Source: Bacteroidales bacterium (GTDB taxonomy: Bacteria > Bacteroidota > Bacteroidia > Bacteroidales > UBA932). Taken from it: a stretch of 37,349 nt of DNA. The stretch lies in contig JAKSJU010000011.1 in the NCBI GenBank assembly GCA_024402095.1, positions 1-37,349 on the forward strand, read 5' to 3'. Below the pieces are notes generated by a model. It was not told where the DNA came from and did not search any database. It worked only from the letters and a program-made list of their open reading frames with translations. How positions within the stretch are numbered: the stretch's first letter is position 1; each line of letters opens with the position of its first letter. Position numbers and translations under genes: made by a program. Positions 1-7,030 of the stretch are shown piece by piece.

Positions 1-53
1 ACTCCCATTTCCAGCTTGGAGGGCTGGCATAATAGCCATTATACGAACCCCGC
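1..53 (-). tRNA. tRNA-Gly (anticodon TCC), partial
   Basis: The minus strand begins GCGGGGTTCGTATAATGGCT at base 53 and continues through a D-arm and an anticodon stem-loop with TCC (loop around bases 20-26). The T-arm and 3' end lie beyond the left edge. The sequence matches the usual tRNA-Gly(TCC) shape. It is the third gene of a Thr-Tyr-Gly cluster read leftwards, 12 bases after tRNA-Tyr. Confidence 0.9.
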
Positions 54-65
54 AGCAAATCTATG

Positions 66-147
66 TGGGTGAGGATGGATTCGAACCACCGAAGGTAAAA
101 CCAGCAGATTTACAGTCTGCCCCATTTGGCCACTCTGGTACTCACCC
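66..147 (-). tRNA. tRNA-Tyr (anticodon GTA)
   Basis: Read on the minus strand, the 5' acceptor arm GGGTGAG (147-141) pairs perfectly with CTCACCC (73-67), leaving an A discriminator at 66. The anticodon arm reads GCAGACTGTAAATCTGC, giving anticodon GTA. A long variable arm follows, as expected for bacterial tRNA-Tyr, and the T-loop reads GGTTCGAATCC. Length is 82 bases without an encoded CCA. Confidence 0.96.
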
Positions 148-177
148 GTTTCGTCAGTTTCTGCTCTGGCGAAAGCG

Positions 178-251
178 AGCCGATGGAGGGAGTCGAACCC
201 ACGACCTCGAGATTACAAATCACGCGCTCTAGCCAACTGAGCTACATCGGC
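178..251 (-). tRNA. tRNA-Thr (anticodon TGT)
   Basis: On the minus strand the gene starts GCCGATGTAGCTCAGTTGGC. The acceptor GCCGATG (251-245) pairs with CATCGGC (185-179). The anticodon stem-loop reads CGTGATTTGTAATCTCG with TGT, and the T-arm is GTGGGTTCGACTCCC. It is the promoter-proximal gene of the cluster, about 30 bases after the predicted transcription start. Confidence 0.96.
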
Positions 252-268
252 AAAACATTATGTCAAAG

Positions 269-285
269 TCCCTTGATTCAAGGGA
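269..285 (-). promoter_or_regulatory. Perfect palindrome at the tRNA operon start site
   Basis: TCCCTTGATTCAAGGGA has perfect 8-base arms around one central base. It begins 4 bases after the -7 box, where transcription should start. It could be a repressor operator or a 5' hairpin in the pre-tRNA. The same position is occupied by inverted repeats at both rRNA promoters at the right end of the window. Confidence 0.6.
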
Positions 286-288
286 GTG

Positions 289-319
289 CAAAGATAGACA
301 TTATTTCCAATTCTCCAAA
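289..319 (-). promoter_or_regulatory. Promoter of the tRNA-Thr-Tyr-Gly operon
   Basis: On the minus strand a -33 TTTG (319-316) is followed after exactly 19 bases by TATCTTTG (296-289). This is a full match to the Bacteroides consensus TTTG-N19-21-TAnnTTTG. The -33 box lies only 5 bases past the dxs stop codon, so no room remains for a separate dxs terminator upstream of it. Confidence 0.85.
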
Positions 320-323
320 TAGT

Positions 324-2195
324 TTATTCAAACTTTTTTCGAAGAACTTCAATGGCAGACAATATTCCTGCGGTATCCAGGCAGAATTCGCTCCTCTGCT
401 CAGACTGTCTTGCCTGAGGAATGAATCTGTCATCGACCCCGATGCCCTTTACTTGGATTCTGCTGTCATGGGCGGCAACATATTCGCAGACGGCTCCGTA
501 CAGACCTCCCTTGATCGTGCCGTCTTCCACCGTAATGACTGCTCCGTAGCGGTTGCAGATAAAGTCGAGCATATCTGTGTCAAGTGGCTTGAGGAAACGG
601 AAATTATATACTCCCGCTATGTCACCCGCCTTTCCGGCAGCCTCGATACATCTTCCAACGCAAGGGCCTATGGCCACAAGGGCTATTTTGGAGCCTCTGA
701 CAATCTCCTCTGCCTTGCCTATGCCGTATTCCTTATATTCGGACTTTCTCCATCCGGCACCTTCTCCCGTGCCGCGCGGATACCTTATAATAAACGGGCC
801 ATTATCATATTTCAAGGCGGTGAACATAAGATTCTTCAGTTCGATTTCGTCTGCAGGAGAGCTGATGATAGTGTTCGGGATTGCCCTGTAAGCTGAAAGG
901 TCGAACATTCCGTGATGGGTGGCACCGTCTTCCCCGACGAGTCCGGCGCGGTCAAAGCAGAGTACGACGGGAAGTTTCTGCATTGCCACGTCGTGGATTA
1001 TCTGGTCATATGCACGTTGAGAAAATGATGAGTATATGTTGCAGAAAGGCTTCAACCCTCCTGATGCCAGGCCTGCGCTGAACGTTACCGCGTGCTCCTC
1101 TTCGATGCCGACGTCATAGAAACGCTCGGGCTTGAGGTTTGCCAGAAGCGACATTCCGCAGCCGCTGGCCATTGCCGGGGTGACTCCGACAACTCTCTCA
1201 TCCATATCTGCGAGTTCGCACAGCGTCTGGCCGAAGACGTCCTGATATCTGTCTGCAGAATATGCAGTCTTGATTCTTTCTCCCGTTTCGGGATTGAACT
1301 TGCCCGGAGCATGCCAGGTTGTAGGATCTTTTTCAGCCGGGGTATATCCCTTGCCTTTTGTCGTGATGCAGTGCAGGATTTTCGGTCCTTTGATTTTCTG
1401 CATGCGCTGCATGGTAGAGACAACCTTGGCGATATCATTGCCGTCAATGGGACCGAAATATCTTATTCCCAGCGCCTCGAATATGTCTCCGCCATAGCTC
1501 TTGATAAGCCAGGCCTTGATACTCTTGATCCATCTCTGGATGAAATCCCTGAATCCGTTTTCTCCCAGACTGTTCCAGATATGGTCTTTGACGCGATTGT
1601 AGGAACCGCTCGTAGTGACTTTCAGCAGATGATTGTGAAGTCCTCCGGTGTTGTTGTCTATGGAGTGGTTGTTGTCATTCAGGATGACAAGAATATCATT
1701 CTCGCTGGATCCGGCATTGTTGAGACCTTCAAATGCCAGTCCTCCCGTCAGGGATCCGTCTCCAATAAGGGCAATGACATGCCTGCCTTCTTTCCTGACG
1801 CGGGAAGCCTCTGCGAGCCCCAGGGCGGCGGAGATGGATGTGGACGAGTGACCTACGCTGAAGGAGTCATATTCGCTCTCGAATATGTTCGGAAATCCGC
1901 TTATGCCTTCTTTCGTGCGCATTAAAGCGAAGGCCTCGCGCCTGCCCGTCAATATTTTGTGTGCGTATGCCTGGTGGCCGACATCGAACACGAACTTGTC
2001 GTATGGAGTGTTGTAGACATAGTGCGTGCCGACTATGAGTTCCACGGCTCCCAGACTTGAGGCGAGATGCCCCGGGTTCTTGGAGCAGCATTCAATCATA
2101 TACTCCCGCACCTCGGCGCAAAGCTGGCCCAGCTCGGAAACGTTCAGTTTCCTGATATCCTGCGGAGAATTTATGTTGCCAAGCAGTTTTGACAT
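324..2195 (-). CDS. dxs: 1-deoxy-D-xylulose-5-phosphate synthase
   Basis: A 623-residue thiamine-diphosphate enzyme that condenses pyruvate with glyceraldehyde 3-phosphate, the first step of the MEP isoprenoid pathway (cytosolic). Visible motifs are GHLASSLGAVEL (about 42-53) with the conserved His, DVGHQAYAHK (71-80), the ThDP/Mg motif GDGSLTGG (145-152) with its downstream NDN (173-175), and the catalytic-Glu region EEEHAVTFSAGLA in the second half. Length is normal for the family (~620). A GTG lies two codons upstream, but the ATG at 2195 gives the standard N terminus. It is divergent from the MFS pair. A TATCTTCG box (2210-2203), one base off the -7 consensus, sits 7 bases before the ATG. 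Its stop abuts the tRNA promoter. Confidence 0.96.
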   Translation of the reverse strand: MSKLLGNINSPQDIRKLNVSELGQLCAEVREYMIECCSKNPGHLASSLGAVELIVGTHYVYNTPYDKFVFDVGHQAYAHKILTGRREAFALMRTKEGISGFPNIFESEYDSFSVGHSSTSISAALGLAEASRVRKEGRHVIALIGDGSLTGGLAFEGLNNAGSSENDILVILNDNNHSIDNNTGGLHNHLLKVTTSGSYNRVKDHIWNSLGENGFRDFIQRWIKSIKAWLIKSYGGDIFEALGIRYFGPIDGNDIAKVVSTMQRMQKIKGPKILHCITTKGKGYTPAEKDPTTWHAPGKFNPETGERIKTAYSADRYQDVFGQTLCELADMDERVVGVTPAMASGCGMSLLANLKPERFYDVGIEEEHAVTFSAGLASGGLKPFCNIYSSFSQRAYDQIIHDVAMQKLPVVLCFDRAGLVGEDGATHHGMFDLSAYRAIPNTIISSPADEIELKNLMFTALKYDNGPFIIRYPRGTGEGAGWRKSEYKEYGIGKAEEIVRGSKIALVAIGPCVGRCIEAAGKAGDIAGVYNFRFLKPLDTDMLDFICNRYGAVITVEDGTIKGGLYGAVCEYVAAHDSRIQVKGIGVDDRFIPQARQSEQRSEFCLDTAGILSAIEVLRKKFE

Positions 2196-2242
2196 AAGCA
2201 CGCGAAGATAGTAAAAATGCTTGATACATTATTGCTTTTAGC

Positions 2243-2273
2243 TTTGATGTTCGTAGGATTTATCTTACTTTTG
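2243..2273 (+). promoter_or_regulatory. Promoter of the tandem MFS transporter genes
   Basis: TTTG (2243-2246), 19 bases, then TACTTTTG (2266-2273) matches the Bacteroides -33/-7 consensus exactly. Transcription should begin near 2278-2282. It therefore lies downstream of the apparent open-frame start at 2217 and supports the ATG at 2295 as the true start. Confidence 0.8.
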
Positions 2274-2294
2274 TCAACGAAAAAAACGAAAAAT

Positions 2295-3716
2295 ATGTCA
2301 GAAAAGGTAAAGAAACTGATGAATGACTATCCCGCTGCAAGGTGGGCGGCGCTCATTCTTATCGCTCTTGCGATGTTCTTCGGTTATATGTTCGTGGACG
2401 TGATGTCTCCGCTTCAGGCTCTTGTGGAAAAACAGAGAGGCTGGACTCCGGGAGTGTTCGGAACGTACGCATCGGCGGAATATATCCTCAATGTCTGCGG
2501 TTTCCTCATACTTGCGGGTATTATTCTTGACAAGATGGGCGTGCGCTTCACGGGAATCCTTTCAACCTCCCTGATGTTCTGCGGCGCCGCCATTAAGTAT
2601 ATAGGTGTCAGCGACTGGTTCCAGACCACCGCTTTCTGCAATTGGCTGGGTACCTCTTTCTGGACAGTAATGCCGGGCAGTGCCAAGCTTGCGGCTTTGG
2701 GATTCATGATTTTCGGTTGCGGTTGCGAGATGGCCGGGACCACGGTGTCCAAGGCCATAGCGAAATGGTTCAAGGGCAAGGAAATGGCATTGGCTATGGG
2801 TATTGAAATGGCTATCGCACGTGTCGGCGTGTTCGCTATTTTCTCAATAAGCCCTATCATTGCTACCAGGATGGGAAGCATTGCCGCTCCCGTCGGATTC
2901 TGCACAGTACTTCTACTCATAGGTGTAATCAACTTCATTGCATTCTCTGTGATGGATAAGAAGTTCGACGCACAGCTGGTTGAAGCCGGTCTTGCCTCAG
3001 AGGACAGTTCAGAGGATGAATTCCATGTTTCTGATCTTGGAAAGATTTTCAGTTCTCTGAGCTTCTGGGTTGTCGCTCTTCTGTGCGTGCTCTATTATTC
3101 AGCCATTTTCCCATTCCAGAGATACGGTGCTAATATGTTGCAGTGCAACCTGAATGGTATCACGCCCGAGGCTGCCGCCAATATTTTCCGCTGGTTCCCG
3201 ATCGGGGCAGCGGTGATCACTCCTTTGCTGGGCAGCTATCTTGACCGCAAGGGCAAAGGTGCGACAATGTTGATTTACGGTGCATTTCTTCTGATTGTCT
3301 GCCATCTGGTATTTGCGTTTGTCCTTCCTGCAACCCATAGCAGCCTGATAGCATATGCCACTATCGTTATTCTCGGAATCAGTTTCGCGCTGGTGCCTGC
3401 CGCCCTGTGGCCGTCAGTTCCGAAGATTATTGACGAGAAAATCCTGGGCAGCGCATATTGTCTGATTTTCTGGGTGCAGAACATCGGCCTCTGCTTCGTC
3501 CCGAAGCTTATCGGAAGCGTGCTTGAGTCATCAAATGCCACAAACGAGGCTGTCCTTGCAGCAAAGGCGGCCGGTGCAGAGTTTATTCCTTACAACTACA
3601 CGGTTCCACTCATTATCTTTGCCGGATTCGGTGTACTTGCGCTTTTGATAGCCCTGTATCTTAAAGTCCTTGACGGAAAACGCGGCCTCGGGCTCGAGGA
3701 ACCTAACATAAAATAG
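2295..3716 (+). CDS. MFS transporter (first of a tandem pair)
   Basis: A 473-residue inner-membrane protein with about 12 hydrophobic segments and the MFS motif-A region DKMGVRFTG after the second, plus a second copy (SYLDRKGKG) at the start of the C-terminal half. The late segment ALWPSVPKIIDEKILGSAYC followed by WVQNIGLCFVPKLIG resembles, from memory, the MFSD1-type family, whose animal member exports dipeptides from lysosomes. The substrate here cannot be deduced. The frame is open from 2217, but the promoter sits inside that stretch, so the start is set at 2295. A homologous gene follows 4 bases after its stop, so the two are probably one operon and heirs of a duplication. Confidence 0.85.
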   Translation: MSEKVKKLMNDYPAARWAALILIALAMFFGYMFVDVMSPLQALVEKQRGWTPGVFGTYASAEYILNVCGFLILAGIILDKMGVRFTGILSTSLMFCGAAIKYIGVSDWFQTTAFCNWLGTSFWTVMPGSAKLAALGFMIFGCGCEMAGTTVSKAIAKWFKGKEMALAMGIEMAIARVGVFAIFSISPIIATRMGSIAAPVGFCTVLLLIGVINFIAFSVMDKKFDAQLVEAGLASEDSSEDEFHVSDLGKIFSSLSFWVVALLCVLYYSAIFPFQRYGANMLQCNLNGITPEAAANIFRWFPIGAAVITPLLGSYLDRKGKGATMLIYGAFLLIVCHLVFAFVLPATHSSLIAYATIVILGISFALVPAALWPSVPKIIDEKILGSAYCLIFWVQNIGLCFVPKLIGSVLESSNATNEAVLAAKAAGAEFIPYNYTVPLIIFAGFGVLALLIALYLKVLDGKRGLGLEEPNIK

Positions 3717-3720
3717 CATA

Positions 3721-5055
3721 ATGAATTCCAGAAAGAATACGATTTCCAATGTCGTCCGCTGGGCGGCATTAGCCTGTCTTGTGGTGCCGATGTTCGGCTC
3801 CTATTTCTTCGATGATATGTTTTCCACGGTGTCTCATCTTTTCAAGACTCCGGAGATTCTGGAACTTGGTTGGAATTCAGCTGACCTTGGCAATTTCATA
3901 GGAGATTACAGCCTTCTCTGCGTTTGCGGAGGATTGATAATAGGAGGCATATTGCTCGATATTTTCGGAATCCGCATTATGGGCTCCGTCTTTGTGGGTA
4001 TGATGGTCGGAGGAGCAGCACTGGCATATTTCGGAGTGGCAGGCGGACTGCAGAAGGACAGTGCGATTCTGATAGGAAGGATAGGCAGGATGATGTTCGG
4101 GCTCGGGAGTGAGATTGCGGGAGTGGCGGTTACAAGATCCATTGCCAAATGGTTCAAGAACGGAAATATGTCACTTGCCATGGGACTCCAGCTTGCCATT
4201 GCAAGAGCCGGGACCGGAATAGCGTTGATTGCGGCTCCGATCATTGTGGGTGTACCAAAGGCTTATTATAGTCTTTCTGATACCTCCAGACCAGCCCTGG
4301 TTGGATTGGCTCTGCTTCTTGCAGGTGCCGTCGTGTGGGCTGTTTTCGTGGCTATGGATGCCAGAAAGGATAAGCTGGACGGGGTTACATTCAGCAGGGG
4401 AGAGGTGTCAGGGGAAGACAAATTCAGCTTCAAGGATATCGTATCACTTTTGAAGAACCCGCGCTTTATAATGATAGGTTTGCTCTGCGTGTCTTTTTAT
4501 TGCTGCGTCAGCTCCTTCAAAAAGTTCGGGACTTCAGTAGTGATCCCGCGTTTCGGTATAGATGATTCTGTTGCCGGGACAATGGTGGCAATGATTCCTT
4601 TCTTCACGATAGTATTCACGCCTCTTTTCGGTGCGCTTGTGGATAAGACCGGAAAGGCTTCATTGTGGATGATAGCCGGAAGTGCCGCTGTGCTGGCCGG
4701 ACACGCAGTCATCGCATTCGCTCCGCTCGGCGTCTCTTTCTTCGGATATCTCGGAATAGGCCTTCTCGGCATGGGTTATTCACTTGTCCCTTCAGCAATG
4801 TGGCCTTCTGTTCCAAGGATTGTCCCTGAAAAGAATCTCGGAACAGCCTATTCTCTGATATACTGGATACAGAATGTGGGACTTTTCTTCGTCCCTAAGA
4901 TAGTGGGCAGGATATTCAATAAGCCACAACTGTCCGATTTGGAAGCTGTGGCTCATGTTGAATGGCTTTTCCTGGCCTTGGGTTGTTTTGCAGTATTGAT
5001 AGCGATAGCCTTTAGAACGGCAGATCGTCAGAAGGACCGTCAAGGTCAATGCTGA
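3721..5055 (+). CDS. MFS transporter (second of a tandem pair)
   Basis: A 444-residue, roughly 12-segment MFS protein clearly paralogous to its upstream neighbour. Shared landmarks in the same order are a D-x-x-G-x-R loop (LLDIFGIRIMG), the EIAG-SIAKWFK-MGLQLAIAR stretch, GALVDKTGK, and AMWPSVPRIVPEKNLGTAYS followed by WIQNVGLFFVPKIVG. The last block again recalls MFSD1-like transporters. The substrate is unknown, and having two diverged copies suggests different specificities or a heteromer. It starts 4 bases after the first gene. Its last 14 codons and stop overlap the 3' end of ssb on the other strand. Confidence 0.85.
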   Translation: MNSRKNTISNVVRWAALACLVVPMFGSYFFDDMFSTVSHLFKTPEILELGWNSADLGNFIGDYSLLCVCGGLIIGGILLDIFGIRIMGSVFVGMMVGGAALAYFGVAGGLQKDSAILIGRIGRMMFGLGSEIAGVAVTRSIAKWFKNGNMSLAMGLQLAIARAGTGIALIAAPIIVGVPKAYYSLSDTSRPALVGLALLLAGAVVWAVFVAMDARKDKLDGVTFSRGEVSGEDKFSFKDIVSLLKNPRFIMIGLLCVSFYCCVSSFKKFGTSVVIPRFGIDDSVAGTMVAMIPFFTIVFTPLFGALVDKTGKASLWMIAGSAAVLAGHAVIAFAPLGVSFFGYLGIGLLGMGYSLVPSAMWPSVPRIVPEKNLGTAYSLIYWIQNVGLFFVPKIVGRIFNKPQLSDLEAVAHVEWLFLALGCFAVLIAIAFRTADRQKDRQGQC

Positions 5056-5509
5056 CGGCCTGTTCAGGCTGGGCTGTCTGTTGAGGCTGCGGCGCACGGA
5101 ACTGAGGTTGAGCCTGAGGCTGGTACTGCTGTTGAGGCTCGGCTGCGTTCTGGCTGTCATCTCTGCGTCCGAGGAGCTGCAGATTATCCACGATGATTTC
5201 AGTGGTGAATTTCTTGGTCCCGCTCTGGTCGGTCCATGATCTGGTTCTGAGCCTGCCCTCGATATAGAGCTGGGTTCCCTTGTGAACGAACTTCTCAGCT
5301 ACGTCGGCTGAGTTTCTCCATGCAACGATGTTGTGCCACTCCGTGTTCTCACGCAGTTCACCGTTGCGATCCCTGTACCTTTCGGTAGTGGCCAGTGTAA
5401 ATGTAGCGACTTTTGCTCCCTGCCCGCCTGCAGCGGCATTCCCGTCAAGGTAACGTACTTCCGGATCTCTACCAACGTTACCGATTAGCATTACTTTGTT
5501 CAGTGACAT
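5012..5509 (-). CDS. ssb: Single-stranded DNA-binding protein
   Basis: A 165-residue SSB. Residues 1 to about 110 form the OB fold, starting MSLNKVMLIGNVGRDPEVRY and containing the typical WHNIVAWRNSADVAEKFVHKG stretch shortened here to its core. A Gln/Pro-rich linker follows, then the acidic tip DGPSDDLPF that recruits repair and replication proteins. The open frame extends upstream to 5611 inside aroE, but MSLNKVML at 5509 is the family start. It lies 11 bases after the aroE stop at the tail of the long minus-strand cluster. Its 3' end overlaps the second MFS gene by 44 bases in a convergent arrangement, so the conserved C-terminal tip is encoded in dual-coding DNA. Confidence 0.95.
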   Translation of the reverse strand: MSLNKVMLIGNVGRDPEVRYLDGNAAAGGQGAKVATFTLATTERYRDRNGELRENTEWHNIVAWRNSADVAEKFVHKGTQLYIEGRLRTRSWTDQSGTKKFTTEIIVDNLQLLGRRDDSQNAAEPQQQYQPQAQPQFRAPQPQQTAQPEQAVSIDLDGPSDDLPF

Positions 5510-5520
5510 ATCTTTGTGAT

Positions 5521-6258
5521 TTAGAAATTGTATACTTTTCTTGTGGCCTCTATGTCGGGTGCCGTTCCCGTCATCAGTCCGTATCCTGCAATAGCCTGCT
5601 GGAAATGCCATTCCTTCCCGGAAATGTAACCGGCACCTATGGCTTTCAGGATTTCGTCATTGAATGCCCTGGTGGCATATGCGGCTTCCAGTACTGTTTT
5701 TCCGCGGAATCTTGTTATGTCCTCTATGGTTTCAGGAATGGTATATATCAGGAAATCAACGGATTTCGGCTTGCTGAAAGGATGTACCTCCAGACCGATA
5801 TGACTTGCAGTGGCAAGGGCCTTTTCCTCGGTTCTGTTTGTGACGTAAGTCTTGAGACCGAGATCTTTTGCTGCAAACGCGGCGGCCTTGCCTGCTCCTC
5901 CGCAACCTACAATCAAAGCAGTGTCACCTGCCTTGACACCGGCATTGATCATGACCTGCTTTACTCCGAGATAGTCTGAATTATAAGCCTTTACACCTTC
6001 AGGCGTGTTGACCACAAGGTTTGTCGCGCATATTTTCTCGACTTCCGGCGTGAGGATGTCGGCTTTTCTGAAAGCCATTTCCTTATATGGTGCGGTAACG
6101 TTCGCGGCTTTGTATTCTTTAAGGAAACGCTGCCATAGAATTTCAAAGTCAGGGCCTTCGATAAGGTCGAACTGCCATCTGCCATTATATGCGGCAGTGA
6201 ATGCCGCAGGGCTCTTTGAATGATTCAAAGGATTCCCTATGATTCCGAATTTATCCAT
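5521..6258 (-). CDS. aroE: Shikimate dehydrogenase
   Basis: A 245-residue enzyme reducing 3-dehydroshikimate to shikimate with NADPH in the aromatic amino acid pathway. The N terminus carries NPLNHSKSP, which binds shikimate, then NVTAPYKE with the catalytic Lys, and YNSDYLG with the catalytic Asp. The nucleotide-binding glycine motif is VGCGGAGKAAA. It is somewhat shorter than E. coli AroE (~272), as I recall is usual in this phylum. MDKFGIIG at 6258 is preferred over the ATG at 6279 because it gives the normal N terminus. That start overlaps the upstream methyltransferase by 8 bases. aroK of the same pathway lies four genes upstream in the same block. Confidence 0.93.
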   Translation of the reverse strand: MDKFGIIGNPLNHSKSPAAFTAAYNGRWQFDLIEGPDFEILWQRFLKEYKAANVTAPYKEMAFRKADILTPEVEKICATNLVVNTPEGVKAYNSDYLGVKQVMINAGVKAGDTALIVGCGGAGKAAAFAAKDLGLKTYVTNRTEEKALATASHIGLEVHPFSKPKSVDFLIYTIPETIEDITRFRGKTVLEAAYATRAFNDEILKAIGAGYISGKEWHFQQAIAGYGLMTGTAPDIEATRKVYNF

Positions 6259-7030
6259 TTCTTTGTCTAACAGCTTCAAACAATAGGATGGCCGCGCTCA
6301 CAGATACGTTCAGGCTGTCAAGCGCGCCAAGCATAGGTATTTTAATATGTGCATCAGCAGCCTGCCTCCATATCCCGGTAAGTCCCGTGGCTTCTGTCCC
6401 CATCACTATGGCGGTAGCGGACTTCATATCGGTATCATAGTACCAATTTGAATCCTGCAGCTGAGCAGTATAGATTTTAATATTATTTTTCTTCAGCCAG
6501 GATATTGCCTGTTCACTGGAGCAGCAGACAACCTGTTTTGTAAATATCGATCCGATACTGGCCCTTATCAGGTTAGGGTTATACAGATCAGTAAGCGGAT
6601 CGCAGATTATTACGGCATCTGCGCCGGCAGCATCGGCAGAACGAAGGACAGCTCCCAGATTACCGGGCTTTTCCACGCTTTCCAGCACTACAATCAGTGG
6701 ATTAGCGGACAGCGCTATGTCCTCAAGATTTGTCTTCCTGCTTTCAACAACCGCGATGATTCCTTCTGTGCTTCCTCTATATGCGACCTTCTCATAGACC
6801 TCAGGGCTGACCTCAAAGTGCTTCACTCCTGCGGGAACGCTGAAATCTCCAAGCAGAGACGGGCAAAGGAATATGCTGTCAATCCTGTACCCGGCATCAA
6901 TGCAATGACGGGTCTCGCGGGCGCCTTCGACCACAAACAGACCCGTCTCGCGCCTCAGAGAAGATTTTTGCTGAAGCGCAACCAGGTTCTTGATCCGCGG
7001 GTTCTGGACCGATGTGAGAATTTCAGGCAC
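6251..7030 (-). CDS. SpoU/TrmH-family RNA 2'-O-methyltransferase
   Basis: A 259-residue SPOUT enzyme that probably 2'-O-methylates a ribose in rRNA or tRNA using S-adenosylmethionine. An N-terminal substrate-binding domain (about 1-100, starting with the conserved SVQNPRIKNLVALQ) is followed by the trefoil-knot domain. Motif 1 is EKPGNLGAVLRSADAAGAD, motif 2 is IVMGTEATGLT, and motif 3 is IKIPMLGALDSLNVSVSAA. The target nucleotide is not deducible; RlmB-like or TsnR-like activities are both possible. The start is GTG, overlapping the lysS stop by one base (TAGTG), which suggests translational coupling. Its 3' end overlaps aroE by 8 bases. Confidence 0.9.
   Translation of the reverse strand: MPEILTSVQNPRIKNLVALQQKSSLRRETGLFVVEGARETRHCIDAGYRIDSIFLCPSLLGDFSVPAGVKHFEVSPEVYEKVAYRGSTEGIIAVVESRKTNLEDIALSANPLIVVLESVEKPGNLGAVLRSADAAGADAVIICDPLTDLYNPNLIRASIGSIFTKQVVCCSSEQAISWLKKNNIKIYTAQLQDSNWYYDTDMKSATAIVMGTEATGLTGIWRQAADAHIKIPMLGALDSLNVSVSAAILLFEAVRQRNG

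Noticed and set aside
126-896. Long open frame on the plus strand across the tRNAs and the dxs 3' end
   Set aside because: It runs through tRNA-Tyr and tRNA-Thr and is antisense to dxs; the predicted protein shows no recognisable family features.
2217-2294. N-terminal extension of the first MFS protein
   Set aside because: A full promoter match lies within it, so it cannot be in the mRNA made from that promoter.
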